Below are positions 44,126 through 52,867 of a stretch of 64,000 nt of DNA, piece after piece. The notes below the pieces were generated by a model. It ran no database searches. It was given only the letters and a program-made list of their open reading frames with translations, and was not told the origin of the DNA. The stretch comes from Fictibacillus terranigra (GTDB taxonomy: Bacteria; Bacillota; Bacilli; Bacillales; Fictibacillaceae): NCBI RefSeq assembly GCF_030412265.1, contig NZ_JAUHLN010000001.1, positions 434,001 to 498,000 on the forward strand, written 5' to 3'. Each line of letters opens with the position of its first letter. Position 1 is the stretch's first letter. The position numbers and the translations under genes are program-made.

Positions 44126-44138
44126 GGTGCCTGGCACC
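44126..44138. repeat. Palindrome GGTGCCTGGCACC
   Basis: A perfect 13-bp palindrome in the gap between ureC and the UspA gene. The same palindrome with central A occurs inside larE at 49925-49937. Its role is unknown. Confidence 0.5.
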
Positions 44139-44189
44139 ATTGCCCTGTCTCAAATCGCTAGGTCAGTCTAGCCGGCAAGCTTTTTTGTC

Positions 44190-44651
44190 CTATTTCGTTA
44201 CCAATACCGGGCAGCTGGCTTCGGACAGTACTCTTTGGCTGACACTGCCGAGAACCAAACGCTTGAAACCGCTGAGACCGCGGCTGCCCATAATAATCAG
44301 GTCCATGTCATGGGTGGTGGCATAGCTGCAGATGGAGCGTGCGGCTTCACCTTCGAGCAGTTTGGTTTTCACACTGATAAATGTCTCTGGAACAGCGTCT
44401 CTCGCTTTTGCCAACAGCTCCTCTCCATGGCTTTTCTCCATGGTGGCGGCCTGTCTGACTTCCTGTTCGATCGAATCCTGATAGGCTGCCATCGAATATC
44501 CTTCTCCATATAGCGGATAAGGCGTCTCGTTCAATACGTGGGCGAGAGTCAATTCAACACCCAGGTTCTTTGCCAGCTCGATTCCATGTTCCAGTGCCTG
44601 CTGGCTTCCTTCCGATCCATCGAGCGCCACAAGAATTTTTTCATACTTCAT
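44190..44651 (-). CDS. Universal stress protein (UspA family)
   Basis: A 153-residue single-domain Usp. It starts KILVALDGSEGSQQAL and ends with the ATP-binding motif MGSRG-x2-GFKRLVLGSVSQ, so it belongs to the nucleotide-binding group. ATG 44651 follows AAAGGAGGAGA; a longer frame without SD exists. It is monocistronic and convergent with ureC. Confidence 0.9.
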   Translation of the reverse strand: MKYEKILVALDGSEGSQQALEHGIELAKNLGVELTLAHVLNETPYPLYGEGYSMAAYQDSIEQEVRQAATMEKSHGEELLAKARDAVPETFISVKTKLLEGEAARSICSYATTHDMDLIIMGSRGLSGFKRLVLGSVSQRVLSEASCPVLVTK

Positions 44652-44839
44652 GATCGTTCTCCTCCTTTTTTCTAGTGAAAATAGCAGTGAGAAGCATTCG
44701 TGTATGTTTTTATCCAATGGCTTGGCGGTAAAAGAAATGTTTATACTTTTCCATTACCTAATCCGGCAGGTTTTAAACCCCTGCCTTAAGGTTCAAGGTG
44801 ACTCTTTATGCGGCTGCTTCAGCATGACATCGATTTCTT

Positions 44840-44878
44840 GAAAGAGAGGATGATTCAAACTTTGTGCCATCCTCCTTT
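44840..44878 (-). terminator. Candidate terminator of the CdaR gene (minus strand)
   Basis: On the minus strand AGGATG and CATCCT pair around an A/T-rich loop shortly after the stop at 44879, followed by CTCTTTC. Confidence 0.5.
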
Positions 44879-45985
44879 TTATGAAATATGAGCTCCCTTT
44901 TCCTTTTTTTCCAAGAGCCATATCGCCATTTGCAGCGTTAGGGCATCCCTAAAACTCCTGGGGTCATAACCAGTTTGTTCTTTAATTTTATTGAGCCTGT
45001 AAATCAATGTATTTCGGTGAATATGGAGGCAGTCTGCCGTTTTCTGCATGTTAAGGTGATGTTCAAAAAACACCTGAAGAGTTTCGATAAAAGGGCGCAG
45101 CGACCGGTGGAGCACGCGCTGGAGGAGCCTTGTTCCTGCTGCCGTTTCTGTCTGATAAATAAGAGCTTTTGCTTCAAGTTCGGCAAAAGAGACCACTTCC
45201 TGATTGCTATTGCTGATTTCAAGCGCAAGAGAGCAATCTTCATAGGAGCGGTGAAACATTTGAAGATCCGCATAAAGGGTACTGAAGGCCAGGCGGAAGG
45301 TCAGTTTAAGAAATTTCAGCACTTGATAAATTGCTTCTATTCTCTTGTGGACGATTTCATCTTTCATACCGGATAAGGCGATGCATAATCGGTTGGTGTT
45401 CACAAAGCCGATCAGGCAGCCGGCTGCACCGGCTGCTTTTTCAAGTTGTTGAAGAATGATCGTATCGGAAAGAGAACGGTCCTCCAGCTGAATGACCAGG
45501 GTATGATAGGGAGGAGCAAGTTTAATGTGAAGAAGGTTAAGCCGGCGCTCGATATGTTCCATAGCAGGATCTTCTTTAAGAAGGTTTTCGATGATCATTT
45601 CTTTCGTGCGCTGCTGCCACTCTGCCTGTGTAGCCATGTAGGCCTGTTTGATCAGAAGTTCGGTTGTCATTTTAACAAGTCCCCCAAAATCCCTCATTTC
45701 CTCAGGATCTCCAGTAATTCCGATCACACCGACAATTTTTTCATCAAAAATAATAGGGAGGTTAATGCCGGATTGTGCTCCTTTCCATTTTCCCTCATGA
45801 TCCGTCGGTATTGTGAAAGGCTGTTTGGTCTGCAACACCTCAAGTGCCCCTTCGTGCATGTGATAAAGGCGGGACGGGTCGCAGGAAGCAATGATAATTC
45901 CTTTGCTGCTCATAATATTGACGTTTCGGTTTAAACGGGCAGACGTTTCCTTGACGATCATCTCGGCAATTTCCGTTGTGAGCAT
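44879..45985 (-). CDS. cdaR: CdaR-family sugar-diacid/glycerate regulator
   Basis: A 368-residue activator. The N-terminal diacid-recognition domain (about 3-135, 'NVNIMSSKGIIIASCDPSRLYHMHEGA') is followed by a GGDEF-like middle and a C-terminal PucR-type HTH ('TADCLHIHRNTLIYRLNKIKEQTGYDPRSFRDAL'). CdaR controls glucarate, galactarate and glycerate genes in E. coli. ATG 45985 follows AAAGGAGGCTGTT. It is divergent from the glycerate kinase gene, 143 bases away, the common arrangement for this regulator and its target. Confidence 0.9.
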   Translation of the reverse strand: MLTTEIAEMIVKETSARLNRNVNIMSSKGIIIASCDPSRLYHMHEGALEVLQTKQPFTIPTDHEGKWKGAQSGINLPIIFDEKIVGVIGITGDPEEMRDFGGLVKMTTELLIKQAYMATQAEWQQRTKEMIIENLLKEDPAMEHIERRLNLLHIKLAPPYHTLVIQLEDRSLSDTIILQQLEKAAGAAGCLIGFVNTNRLCIALSGMKDEIVHKRIEAIYQVLKFLKLTFRLAFSTLYADLQMFHRSYEDCSLALEISNSNQEVVSFAELEAKALIYQTETAAGTRLLQRVLHRSLRPFIETLQVFFEHHLNMQKTADCLHIHRNTLIYRLNKIKEQTGYDPRSFRDALTLQMAIWLLEKKEKGAHIS

Positions 45986-46055
45986 AACAGCCTCCTTTGG
46001 TTGAATCATACAAAAGAATCAAATTTTAAACCTGTGTTTCTGGTTGTTTCGACCA

Positions 46056-46084
46056 TAGATTTCTAATATTCAGATAAGTATAAT
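46056..46084 (+). promoter_or_regulatory. Candidate promoter of the glycerate kinase operon
   Basis: TATAAT at 46079-46084 with a weak -35 (TAGATT, 46056-46061) at 17 bases. A weak -35 fits an activator-dependent (CdaR) promoter. Confidence 0.5.
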
Positions 46085-46100
46085 ATAAAAAAATGCAAAC

Positions 46101-46114
46101 TGAAAGCGTTTTCG
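46101..46114 (+). promoter_or_regulatory. cre site (CcpA) before the glycerate kinase gene
   Basis: TGAAAGCGTTTTCG fits TGWAANCGNTNWCA at 13 of 14 positions. It lies just downstream of the predicted start point, a classic position for catabolite repression. Confidence 0.7.
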
Positions 46115-46131
46115 AAGGAGGAGGTTTAATG

Positions 46132-47286
46132 ATGAAGATTGTGATCGCTCCCGATTCCTATAAAGGAAGCGTATCAGCGGTGGAGGCGGCAGAAGCTATT
46201 GAACGGGGGGTCAGGAATGCCGACCCTTCCATCCAAACGATCCTTGTTCCGGCGGCCGACGGTGGTGAAGGAACGCTGGACACATTGGTTTCAGCAACGG
46301 GAGGAAGGAAAAAAACAGTACGGGTAACGGGTCCGCTTCACAATGATCTGAATGCTGAATACGGCATTTTAGGAGATGAGAAGACATGTGTCATCGAGAT
46401 GGCTTCTGCCTCAGGCCTCTGTCTTGTTTCTCCTGAACACCTTAATCCGCTGACAGCGACGACATACGGTACAGGACAATTAATGAAACAGGCACTGGAT
46501 GACGGGTTTCGTTCCTTTGTGTTGGCCATAGGAGGCTCTGCTACAAATGACGGCGGAGCGGGAATGCTGCAGGCATTAGGTTTAAAGCTCCTGGATGAGA
46601 ACGGCAGCAGCATTCCATTCGGTGGCGGTGAGCTCCATAAAATAAAAAAAATAGATCTTTCCGGCTTCGATCAGCGGGTCAAAGAATGCTCTTTTCTCAT
46701 CGCCTCAGACGTGCAAAATCCGCTCGTCGGCAAGGAAGGCGCATCAGCCGTATTCGGCCCGCAAAAAGGGGCAACAGAAGAGATGGTGAAAATTCTCGAT
46801 GATAACCTTGTCCACTGGGCGGACCTGGTGGAGCAAGCGACAGGAGTCAGGCTTCACGATATGCCTGGTGCGGGAGCCGCAGGGGGCATCGGGGGTGCGT
46901 TTCAAGCGTTCTTTCCGGCACAGATGAAGCGGGGAGTGGATGTTGTCACCGAGTATGCCGGGCTGCCGCAGGCTTTGGACGGAGCCGACTTGGTCATCAC
47001 GGGTGAAGGAAGGGTCGATTACCAGACAGCTTCAGGAAAAACACCGATGGGGGTAGCGCAGCTGGCCAAAGAGAGTAATGTTCCAACCCTTATCCTTGCC
47101 GGATCCGTCGGAGAGGGTACAGAAGTTCTCTATCAATACGGAGTCATCAGTATCACAAGTATGATTCAGCAGCCATTAACACTCGGGGAGGCCATGAAGC
47201 GTGCGCCTCAATTGCTGGAGTATAGTGCAGAGCAGCTCGTAAGAACGTTTATTCAGCCAAACGGAAAGCGAGGGTCTAGACGATGA
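46132..47286 (+). CDS. garK: Glycerate 2-kinase (GarK/GlxK family)
   Basis: A 384-residue class I glycerate kinase with 'KIVIAPDSYKGSVSAVEAAEAIERGV' at the start, ADGGEGTLD near 42-50, 'LAIGGSATNDGGAGMLQALG' near 140 and GEGRVDYQTASGKTP near 300. It phosphorylates D-glycerate to 2-phosphoglycerate, the exit of sugar-diacid and KDG-type pathways to glycolysis. ATG 46132 is seven bases from AGGAGG; the adjacent ATG at 46129 is too close. It overlaps the next gene by four bases. Confidence 0.93.
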   Translation: MKIVIAPDSYKGSVSAVEAAEAIERGVRNADPSIQTILVPAADGGEGTLDTLVSATGGRKKTVRVTGPLHNDLNAEYGILGDEKTCVIEMASASGLCLVSPEHLNPLTATTYGTGQLMKQALDDGFRSFVLAIGGSATNDGGAGMLQALGLKLLDENGSSIPFGGGELHKIKKIDLSGFDQRVKECSFLIASDVQNPLVGKEGASAVFGPQKGATEEMVKILDDNLVHWADLVEQATGVRLHDMPGAGAAGGIGGAFQAFFPAQMKRGVDVVTEYAGLPQALDGADLVITGEGRVDYQTASGKTPMGVAQLAKESNVPTLILAGSVGEGTEVLYQYGVISITSMIQQPLTLGEAMKRAPQLLEYSAEQLVRTFIQPNGKRGSRR

Positions 47287-48413
47287 AGCTTAAACAAACG
47301 ATTGAAAGAGTGCCCGGCGGTCTCATGGTCGTGCCGTTATTGTTCGGTGCGCTGCTTAATACGATCGATCAGCTTCACCTTCCTCCTGTGATGAAATTTT
47401 TAGAGTCACTTGGTGTAGCAAAAACACCGGAAGGCTATTACGAGTTTTTGAGAATCGGCGGCTTCTCGCAGGAACTGTTTAAAGACAGTGCACTCGTACT
47501 GATCGCTCTGTTCCTTTTTTGTGCAGGAAGCCAGATGAATTTACGGGTTGGAGGAGCGGCTCTGAAAAAGGGAGTGCTCCTCGTTGTTTCCAAATATTTG
47601 ACGGGCCTCGTTATCGGTCTTCTGTTTGGCTGCTTTTTTAACCCGATGGACGGTCTCTTCGGGTTGTCCACAATGGCCATTATTGCTGCGATGACGAACG
47701 GAAACGGCGGAATGTATGCCGCGCTGACAGGCCAGTATGGAAATCGGTCCGACGTTGGGGCAGTAGCAGTTCTCTCCTTGAACGATGGCCCGTTTTTTAC
47801 GTTAATGTCATTGGGACTTCTGGGATCCAGCTTTCCGATCATCGCTTTCATTGCCGTTCTCTTGCCGATCGCGATCGGGATGATTCTCGGAAATTTGGAC
47901 GAAGATATTCGCGACTTTCTTAAAGCGGGAGAGATCCTGCCTGTTCCGTTCTTTGCCTTTGCTCTCGGAGCCGGTATGAACCTGGCTAGTTTCTTTAATC
48001 CTTCGGTCGTTACAGCGGGCCTTACGATCGGGGTCTTAACTACGGTTCTTACAGGATTCACAGGCATTCTCGTGTTTAAATTATTCAGGGAAAACAGCTA
48101 TATCGCACCGGTTTCTGAAGCTTCCACCGCCGGGAACGCCGCCGGCACGCCCGCTGCCATCGCCGCGGCAGCCTCCGTTGCAGCGGGATCTGGAATGATG
48201 AGTGCAGCAGAAGCACAGTCCTACAAGGAAATTGTCAACATAGCTACGGCACAGATCTCCATCGCCACGTTGACGACCGCTATTTTATGTCCGATCGCTG
48301 TCATTTTAATGGACAAGTATCAAAGAAGAAAAGGAATCAATGGCCGGCTGGAGAAGTTTGAATTGGAAAGCAGCTCCATCCAGAAGGAACGTGTTCCCCC
48401 GACCACAACCTGA
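47283..48413 (+). CDS. kdgT: 2-keto-3-deoxygluconate permease (KdgT family)
   Basis: A 376-residue membrane protein with about 10 helices. 'MKLKQTIERVPGGLMVVPLLFGALLNT', 'FKDSALVLIALFLFCAGSQMNLRVGG' and 'SEASTAGNAAGTPAAIAAAAS' are KdgT-family signatures. It imports 2-keto-3-deoxy-D-gluconate or a similar keto-deoxy acid with protons. It is coupled to garK by ATGA overlap and followed 28 bases later by larA. Confidence 0.88.
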   Translation: MKLKQTIERVPGGLMVVPLLFGALLNTIDQLHLPPVMKFLESLGVAKTPEGYYEFLRIGGFSQELFKDSALVLIALFLFCAGSQMNLRVGGAALKKGVLLVVSKYLTGLVIGLLFGCFFNPMDGLFGLSTMAIIAAMTNGNGGMYAALTGQYGNRSDVGAVAVLSLNDGPFFTLMSLGLLGSSFPIIAFIAVLLPIAIGMILGNLDEDIRDFLKAGEILPVPFFAFALGAGMNLASFFNPSVVTAGLTIGVLTTVLTGFTGILVFKLFRENSYIAPVSEASTAGNAAGTPAAIAAAASVAAGSGMMSAAEAQSYKEIVNIATAQISIATLTTAILCPIAVILMDKYQRRKGINGRLEKFELESSSIQKERVPPTTT

Positions 48414-48441
48414 TCAGCTTATTTAGAAGGAGAGAGCGTAA

Positions 48442-49728
48442 ATGGAAACGACCTTGTTATATGGAAAAGAAGGACTGAAGCTCCGTTTGCCTGAATCCGC
48501 TTTTATTGTGGAGCCAAACAACCTAGCTGGGCTTGAAGATGATGAACAGGCTCTGCTGGAATCATTGCGGAAACCAATCGGCACGCCGCCGCTGAAAGAA
48601 ATGGTCAAACCGACGGATCGGGTGGCGATTGTCATCAGTGACATTACAAGACCTACACCGAACGACAAGCTTGTTCCGCTGTTGATCAAGGAACTGGATC
48701 ACGTGCCGCTTCGGAATTTTGTCATCATTAACGGAACGGGCACCCACAGGGACCAGACGAGGGAAGAGTTCGTTCAGATGCTCGGCGAATGGGTCGTGGA
48801 CAATGTCAGGATCATCAATAACCAATGCCATGATAACGAATCCCTTGTGAATTTGGGAAGAAGCCGGTTCGGCTGTGATGTGTGTTTGAACAAGGAGTAT
48901 GTGGAGGCTGACTTCCGCATCGTTACCGGATTTATTGAACCACACTTTTTTGCCGGCTTTTCCGGCGGCCCTAAGGGAATCATGCCAGGCATTGCCGGAA
49001 TTGAGACCATCATGACGTTCCATAATGCGAGAATGATAGGAGATCCGCGTTCCACCTGGGGGAATATGGTGGATAATCCCGTTCAGGAGATGACCCGCGA
49101 GATCAATCAAATGTGCAAACCTCATTTCATGCTGAACGTGACCTTGAACCGGGAAAAAGAGATCACGAATGTGTTTGCCGGTGAATTGTATGAAGCCCAT
49201 GACAAAGGCTGCGCGTTTGTGAAAGAGCATGCCATGATTCAGTGCGAAGAACGGTTTGACGTCGTCATTACCTCAAATTCGGGTTATCCGCTTGACCAAA
49301 ATCTGTATCAGGCCGTCAAGGGGATGAGCGCCGCCCATAAGATCGTAAAAGAAGGGGGAACGATCATTATTGCTTCTGAGTGTTCAGACGGGCTGCCGGA
49401 TCACGGTAACTACTCAAAGATCTTTCAGTTTGCCCAAACACCTCAAGCTCTGCTTGATCTGATCAATGATCCGGAGTTTAAGATGTTCGATCAATGGCAG
49501 GTGCAAAAACAGGCGGTGACCCAGGTATGGGCGGATGTTTATGTATATTCAACACTCACAGATGAACAGGTGAGAGGAGCCATTCTTGAGCCCACTCATG
49601 ATATCGAGGGGACTCTTGAGGCGCTGAAAGAAAAGTACGGACCGGGCATGACGATTGCAGTATTGCCGCTAGGGCCCCTTACCATTCCTTATGTCGAAGA
49701 ACGGAGGGGTCACATTGCTGCACGCTAA
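48442..49728 (+). CDS. larA: Nickel-pincer-dependent LarA-family racemase/epimerase (first copy)
   Basis: A 428-residue LarA homologue. Catalytic and cofactor residues match L. plantarum LarA: His102 (GTGTHR), His168 (IEPHFFAGFSGG), Lys178 for the pincer nucleotide (GGPKGIMPG) and His194 (FHNARM). LarA interconverts D- and L-lactate by hydride transfer; homologues racemise other 2-hydroxy acids or epimerise aldonates. Here it follows garK and kdgT and precedes all three cofactor genes, so glycerate or a sugar acid is a likelier substrate than lactate (inference). SD AGAAGGAGAG precedes ATG 48442. Confidence 0.88.
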   Translation: METTLLYGKEGLKLRLPESAFIVEPNNLAGLEDDEQALLESLRKPIGTPPLKEMVKPTDRVAIVISDITRPTPNDKLVPLLIKELDHVPLRNFVIINGTGTHRDQTREEFVQMLGEWVVDNVRIINNQCHDNESLVNLGRSRFGCDVCLNKEYVEADFRIVTGFIEPHFFAGFSGGPKGIMPGIAGIETIMTFHNARMIGDPRSTWGNMVDNPVQEMTREINQMCKPHFMLNVTLNREKEITNVFAGELYEAHDKGCAFVKEHAMIQCEERFDVVITSNSGYPLDQNLYQAVKGMSAAHKIVKEGGTIIIASECSDGLPDHGNYSKIFQFAQTPQALLDLINDPEFKMFDQWQVQKQAVTQVWADVYVYSTLTDEQVRGAILEPTHDIEGTLEALKEKYGPGMTIAVLPLGPLTIPYVEERRGHIAAR

Positions 49729-50530
49729 GTTTGAGAGACTGGAAGAGATTTTACGTGAGATGAAGACGGTTGTTGTTGCTTTTTCAGGCGGGGTCGACAG
49801 TACCTTCCTGCTGAAGGTGGCCCTTGATACGCTTGGCAGGGACAACGTGCTGGCGGTGACCGCTGATAGCGAGACCTACCCTTTTGAAGAGCTGGAGGAG
49901 GCGAAACGGCTAGCATCCCTTCTCGGTGCCAGGCACCAGATCATTGAAACATCAGAACTGAGCATTCCAGGCTACTCCGAAAATACGTCCAACCGCTGTT
50001 ATTTTTGTAAAAAGAGCTTGTTTGAGCATCTCATACCGATCATGCAGGAGCACGGCTATGAAAACATGGTGTTTGGCCTTATTGCCGATGATATGGGAGA
50101 ACACCGGCCCGGCACAAAAGCAGCGAGGGAATATAACGTACGGGGTCCGATTCAGGAAGCGGATCTGTATAAGAGTGAAATCCGGGAGCTTTCTCAAGCC
50201 ATGGGTCTGCCTACGTGGGATAAGCCTTCTTTCGCGTGCCTCTCTTCACGGATTGCGTATGGCGAAGAGATCACCATTGAAAAGCTGCGGAAGATTGACC
50301 GTTCAGAACAGGCCATCCGCGCACTTGGCATCCGCCAGGTACGGGTGCGCACTCACGGGGATATGGCCCGGATTGAAGTGGAGCCCCAAGAGATGCCAAA
50401 GCTTCTTCATCATCATGAGGAAATCACCTCCAGGCTGCAGGAATTTGGCTATATGTACGTGACGATGGACCTTACCGGCTATAAGAGCGGAAGCATGAAC
50501 AAGGTCCTTGCCGAAGCAAAAACAACGTGA
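49715..50530 (+). CDS. larE: Pyridinium-3,5-bisthiocarboxylate synthase, sacrificial sulfur transferase LarE
   Basis: A 271-residue PP-loop ATP pyrophosphatase with [15 protein letters not shown] near 24-38 and the conserved '[12 protein letters not shown]' segment, whose Cys donates or carries the sulfur. It adenylates the carboxylates of the pincer precursor and turns them into thiocarboxylates. TTG 49715 follows GGAGGGG and overlaps the larA stop by 14 bases; an earlier frame start lacks SD. One GGTGCCAGGCACC palindrome lies within the gene. Confidence 0.92.
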   Translation: MLHAKFERLEEILREMKTVVVAFSGGVDSTFLLKVALDTLGRDNVLAVTADSETYPFEELEEAKRLASLLGARHQIIETSELSIPGYSENTSNRCYFCKKSLFEHLIPIMQEHGYENMVFGLIADDMGEHRPGTKAAREYNVRGPIQEADLYKSEIRELSQAMGLPTWDKPSFACLSSRIAYGEEITIEKLRKIDRSEQAIRALGIRQVRVRTHGDMARIEVEPQEMPKLLHHHEEITSRLQEFGYMYVTMDLTGYKSGSMNKVLAEAKTT

Positions 50531-50544
50531 GAGGGGCGGATCGG

Positions 50545-51240
50545 ATGAAAAAGTTTGAAGACTTGGGCTTCAGTAAAGTAGATCTGGATCGCGAGACGCG
50601 TACAGGCTATCCCGAGGTCATTTACGGAGAAGGGAAGACAGCGGGACAAATCGAGCAGATCATGGCGACGCTGATTGAAACCCATGGCAAGGTGATGGTT
50701 ACGAGGCTATCAGAAGAAAAGGCAGCTGTGTTAACGAAAGCTTATCCGGATGCACATTATCATGCGGTTTCACGGATTCTTCTATACGGTTCACCAAGGG
50801 ATAAATACGGCGGTGATGTAATGGTGCTATGTGCAGGCACATCAGATCTTCCTGTTGCCGAAGAGGCGGCAGTTACGGCGGATTGGATGGGCTGTAATGT
50901 AAACCGTCTGTATGATGTGGGTGTCGCAGGCATCGACCGTTTGCTTGCCTACCGTGAGGAAATCACAAAGGCCAGTGTGCTTATCGTCGTGGCCGGAATG
51001 GAAGGGGCATTGCCGAGTGTCGTAGGAGGCATGGTTCAGCGGCCCGTCATTGCGGTTCCGACTTCTGTCGGCTACGGGGCACATCTGCAAGGATTGACGC
51101 CGCTTCTCGCCATGCTCACTTCCTGTGCTTCAGGCATGAGCGTCGTAAATATTGATAACGGATTCGGGGCCGCCTACCAAGCGGCGCTGATTCTTAAACT
51201 TGCCACAGAGGGGGTCCAGCATGAAACAGCTCTATCTTGA
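50545..51240 (+). CDS. larB: Pyridinium-3,5-biscarboxylic acid mononucleotide synthase LarB
   Basis: A 231-residue protein whose C-terminal half resembles PurE ('[43 protein letters not shown]', '[31 protein letters not shown]'). LarB carboxylates and hydrolyses nicotinic acid adenine dinucleotide as the first step to the nickel-pincer cofactor. ATG 50545 follows GAGGGGCGG; a GTG at 50527 overlapping the larE stop is an alternative. Co-transcribed with larE and larC. Confidence 0.93.
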   Translation: MKKFEDLGFSKVDLDRETRTGYPEVIYGEGKTAGQIEQIMATLIETHGKVMVTRLSEEKAAVLTKAYPDAHYHAVSRILLYGSPRDKYGGDVMVLCAGTSDLPVAEEAAVTADWMGCNVNRLYDVGVAGIDRLLAYREEITKASVLIVVAGMEGALPSVVGGMVQRPVIAVPTSVGYGAHLQGLTPLLAMLTSCASGMSVVNIDNGFGAAYQAALILKLATEGVQHETALS

Positions 51241-52159
51241 TTGCCAGTATGGGATATCGGGCGACATGACCTTGTCTGCGCTCATTGATTTAGGAGCAGA
51301 CCTTGCTTATATTACGGAGCATTTAAAAGAATTGCCGATCGATCCGTTTTCTATATCGGTGAAACGGGTCGATAAAAGAGGAATCTCCTCCAATCTGCTG
51401 GATCTTCAGTTCAGCGCGGCTGAATTGGTGGTGGCAGGTGTAAATGCAGATGCAGGACATCACCATGACCATGAAGAAGAAGGCCATTCCCACCATCATG
51501 CCCACTCTCATCAAGGGCATTCGCACAGCCAAGACCATTCTTCGCACAGCCACGGGCATTCGGACAGCGATGGGCATTCGCATGACCATGAGCATTCTTC
51601 GCACAGCCATGAACATTCGCATGACCATTTACATACCCATCATCACCACCACGAACATCGCAAAGCATCCACAATTTTAGAGATGATTCGAACGAGCGAT
51701 CTGCCTGCTAGGGTAAAAGACAGGAGTCAAAGGGTCTTTGAAGTGATCGCTGAGGCAGAAGGTAAAATTCACGGGATGGATCCAAAAGAGGTCCATTTCC
51801 ATGAAGTCGGGGCGATGGACTCCATCATTGATATTATTGGCGTCTGCCTGGCTCTTGAAAGTCTGGAGATTGATAGAATTACAGCCTCACCGGTGCCGAC
51901 AGGCCATGGGAAAGTCAAGATGGCTCACGGACTCTATCCGATTCCGGCTCCAGCAACTGCGGAAATCCTGAGAGGAGTTCCTCTTGAAGATTTTCATGTA
52001 AGAGGTGAATTAACGACGCCAACCGGGGCTGGCTTCCTAAAAGCTTTAGCGGATGATTATGGATACATGCCAGCGCGCGCCATCGACAGGATCGGCTACG
52101 GCGCCGGCCAGAAAGATTTTGAGCATCCGAATGTCCTTCGTGCTATTTTATTTGAATGA
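51221..52159 (+). CDS. larC: Nickel insertion protein LarC, N-terminal domain only, with His-rich insert
   Basis: A 312-residue protein. '[27 protein letters not shown]' and '[18 protein letters not shown]...[12 protein letters not shown]...[10 protein letters not shown]' identify LarC, the CTP-dependent cyclometallase that inserts Ni into the pincer nucleotide. Residues 80-146 are an insert with 32 His in 67 positions, probably a nickel store. The chain ends at '[11 protein letters not shown]', the border of the first domain; the C-terminal LarC2 domain (with the LETNLDD-type start) is missing and not found in another frame downstream, where 21-bp repeats begin. In L. plantarum the two parts are joined by programmed frameshifting. 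ATG 51221 follows GAGGGGG and overlaps larB. Confidence 0.88.
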   Translation: MKQLYLDCQYGISGDMTLSALIDLGADLAYITEHLKELPIDPFSISVKRVDKRGISSNLLDLQFSAAELVVAGVNADAGHHHDHEEEGHSHHHAHSHQGHSHSQDHSSHSHGHSDSDGHSHDHEHSSHSHEHSHDHLHTHHHHHEHRKASTILEMIRTSDLPARVKDRSQRVFEVIAEAEGKIHGMDPKEVHFHEVGAMDSIIDIIGVCLALESLEIDRITASPVPTGHGKVKMAHGLYPIPAPATAEILRGVPLEDFHVRGELTTPTGAGFLKALADDYGYMPARAIDRIGYGAGQKDFEHPNVLRAILFE

Positions 52160-52190
52160 TAGTTTACCTGATTTCGCTGATGGACGCCGT

Positions 52191-52324
52191 TTTATGAAAA
52201 TGATGTGTTCTGTGAGTAAATGGTGGAAAACGGGGAGTAAAGTAGGCAATTCCGTGAGTAAATGATCGAAAACGGTGAGTAAACTCTGACTTTCCGTGAG
52301 TAAGTCATGACGAACCGCAAGTAA
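52191..52324 (+). repeat. Intergenic 21-bp phased repeat, copy C (6 units)
   Basis: The head TTTATGAAAATGATGTGTTC is followed by GTGAGTAA-type units at 52212, 52233, 52254, 52275, 52296 and 52317 (the last GCAAGTAA), exactly 21 bp apart. The head starts 21 bp before the first unit. It begins 31 bases after the larC stop. Orientation is the same as in copies A and B. Confidence 0.9.
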
Positions 52325-52354
52325 CGCTGCAGGGCATAAGTGAGAATATTCAGA

Positions 52355-52432
52355 TCGGATCAATTATGGCTGGATTTGGCTCAATCATTCCCGGGTTTGG
52401 CTCAATCATTTCATTTTCCGCCCAATTAACGT
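52355..52432 (+). repeat. Second ~21-bp array (TTTGGCTCAATCATT type)
   Basis: TTTGGCTCAATCATT occurs at 52375 and 52396 (21 bp apart), flanked by degenerate units (TCAATTATG at 52360 and CCAATTAAC at 52422). The sequence is unlike copy C but has the same period and follows it directly. Confidence 0.6.
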
Positions 52433-52466
52433 TCAGTTTGACGACTCCATCCCAAAAACACCTCAC

Positions 52467-52500
52467 AAAAAGGAACCTCAGCCGTCTGAGGACCCTTTTT
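52467..52500. terminator. Symmetric terminator after the lar operon
   Basis: AAAAAGG(AA)CCTCAG and CTGAGG(AC)CCTTTTT form a hairpin over CCGT with A- and T-runs on either side. Confidence 0.85.
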
Positions 52501-52628
52501 CGGTACTCTATGAAGCTCTTATTTAGAAACGATCTTTCTCATCGACTCTGCAACGGATTCCTTCCGTTCTTACTTTTAAAATAAAAATAGTACATTATCT
52601 CTAGTTTTCAGAAAAGCAAAAAAACAAA

Positions 52629-52658
52629 TTGACACACTTTGACACGATGTACTATGAT
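52629..52658 (+). promoter_or_regulatory. Sigma-A promoter of the TRAP-transporter operon
   Basis: A consensus TTGACA (52629-52634) and TATGAT (52653-52658) with an 18-base spacer. The leader to the ATG at 52896 would be about 230 bases and contains the elements listed next. Confidence 0.7.
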
Positions 52659-52687
52659 TATCACAGAAAATGAAAACACAGAACTGA

Positions 52688-52809
52688 GTTTTATATTATA
52701 AAACAACCAAGGCATTGCACCCAGAGAAGAACGTCCAACGCACATTCTATTGAGGGAGCAATGCCTTTTCTTCGGAGAATAACGAAAACTTGGTTTTATA
52801 ATATAGAAC
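52688..52809 (+). promoter_or_regulatory. Two 17-bp palindromes flanking a hairpin in the TRAP operon leader
   Basis: GTTTTATATTATAAAAC (52688-52704, perfect around a central T) and GTTTTATAATATAGAAC (52793-52809, one mismatch) are 105 bp apart start to start, about ten helical turns. Between them AAGGCATTGC (52709-52718) pairs with GCAATGCCTT (52758-52767), which is followed by TTCTTC. The palindromes look like sites of an unknown repressor; the hairpin may be an attenuator or the trace of a small mobile sequence. Confidence 0.55.
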
Positions 52810-52853
52810 AAAATCACCTCAAGAAGTAAAAAACAAATTTTTTTGCGCAGAGA

Positions 52854-52867
52854 TGTTACCGCTTTCA
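52854..52867 (+). promoter_or_regulatory. cre site (CcpA) before dctP
   Basis: TGTTACCGCTTTCA matches the cre pattern TGWNANCGNTNWCA at every fixed position. It lies in the leader 29 bases before the dctP start. Confidence 0.6.

Noticed and set aside
51323-51674. Minus-strand and alternate-frame ORFs over the larC His-rich tract
   Set aside because: Low-complexity DNA coding for His repeats is open in several frames; these are shadows of larC.
48442-52159. Lactate utilisation locus based on larA
   Set aside because: No lactate permease, glycerol-type facilitator or lactate dehydrogenase is linked; neighbours handle sugar acids and glycerate.
52148-52363. Minus-strand open frame with LLT-type heptads over repeat copy C
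   Set aside because: Same reason: it reflects the 21-bp array. It has no SD and its sequence is unlike the frame over copy B.
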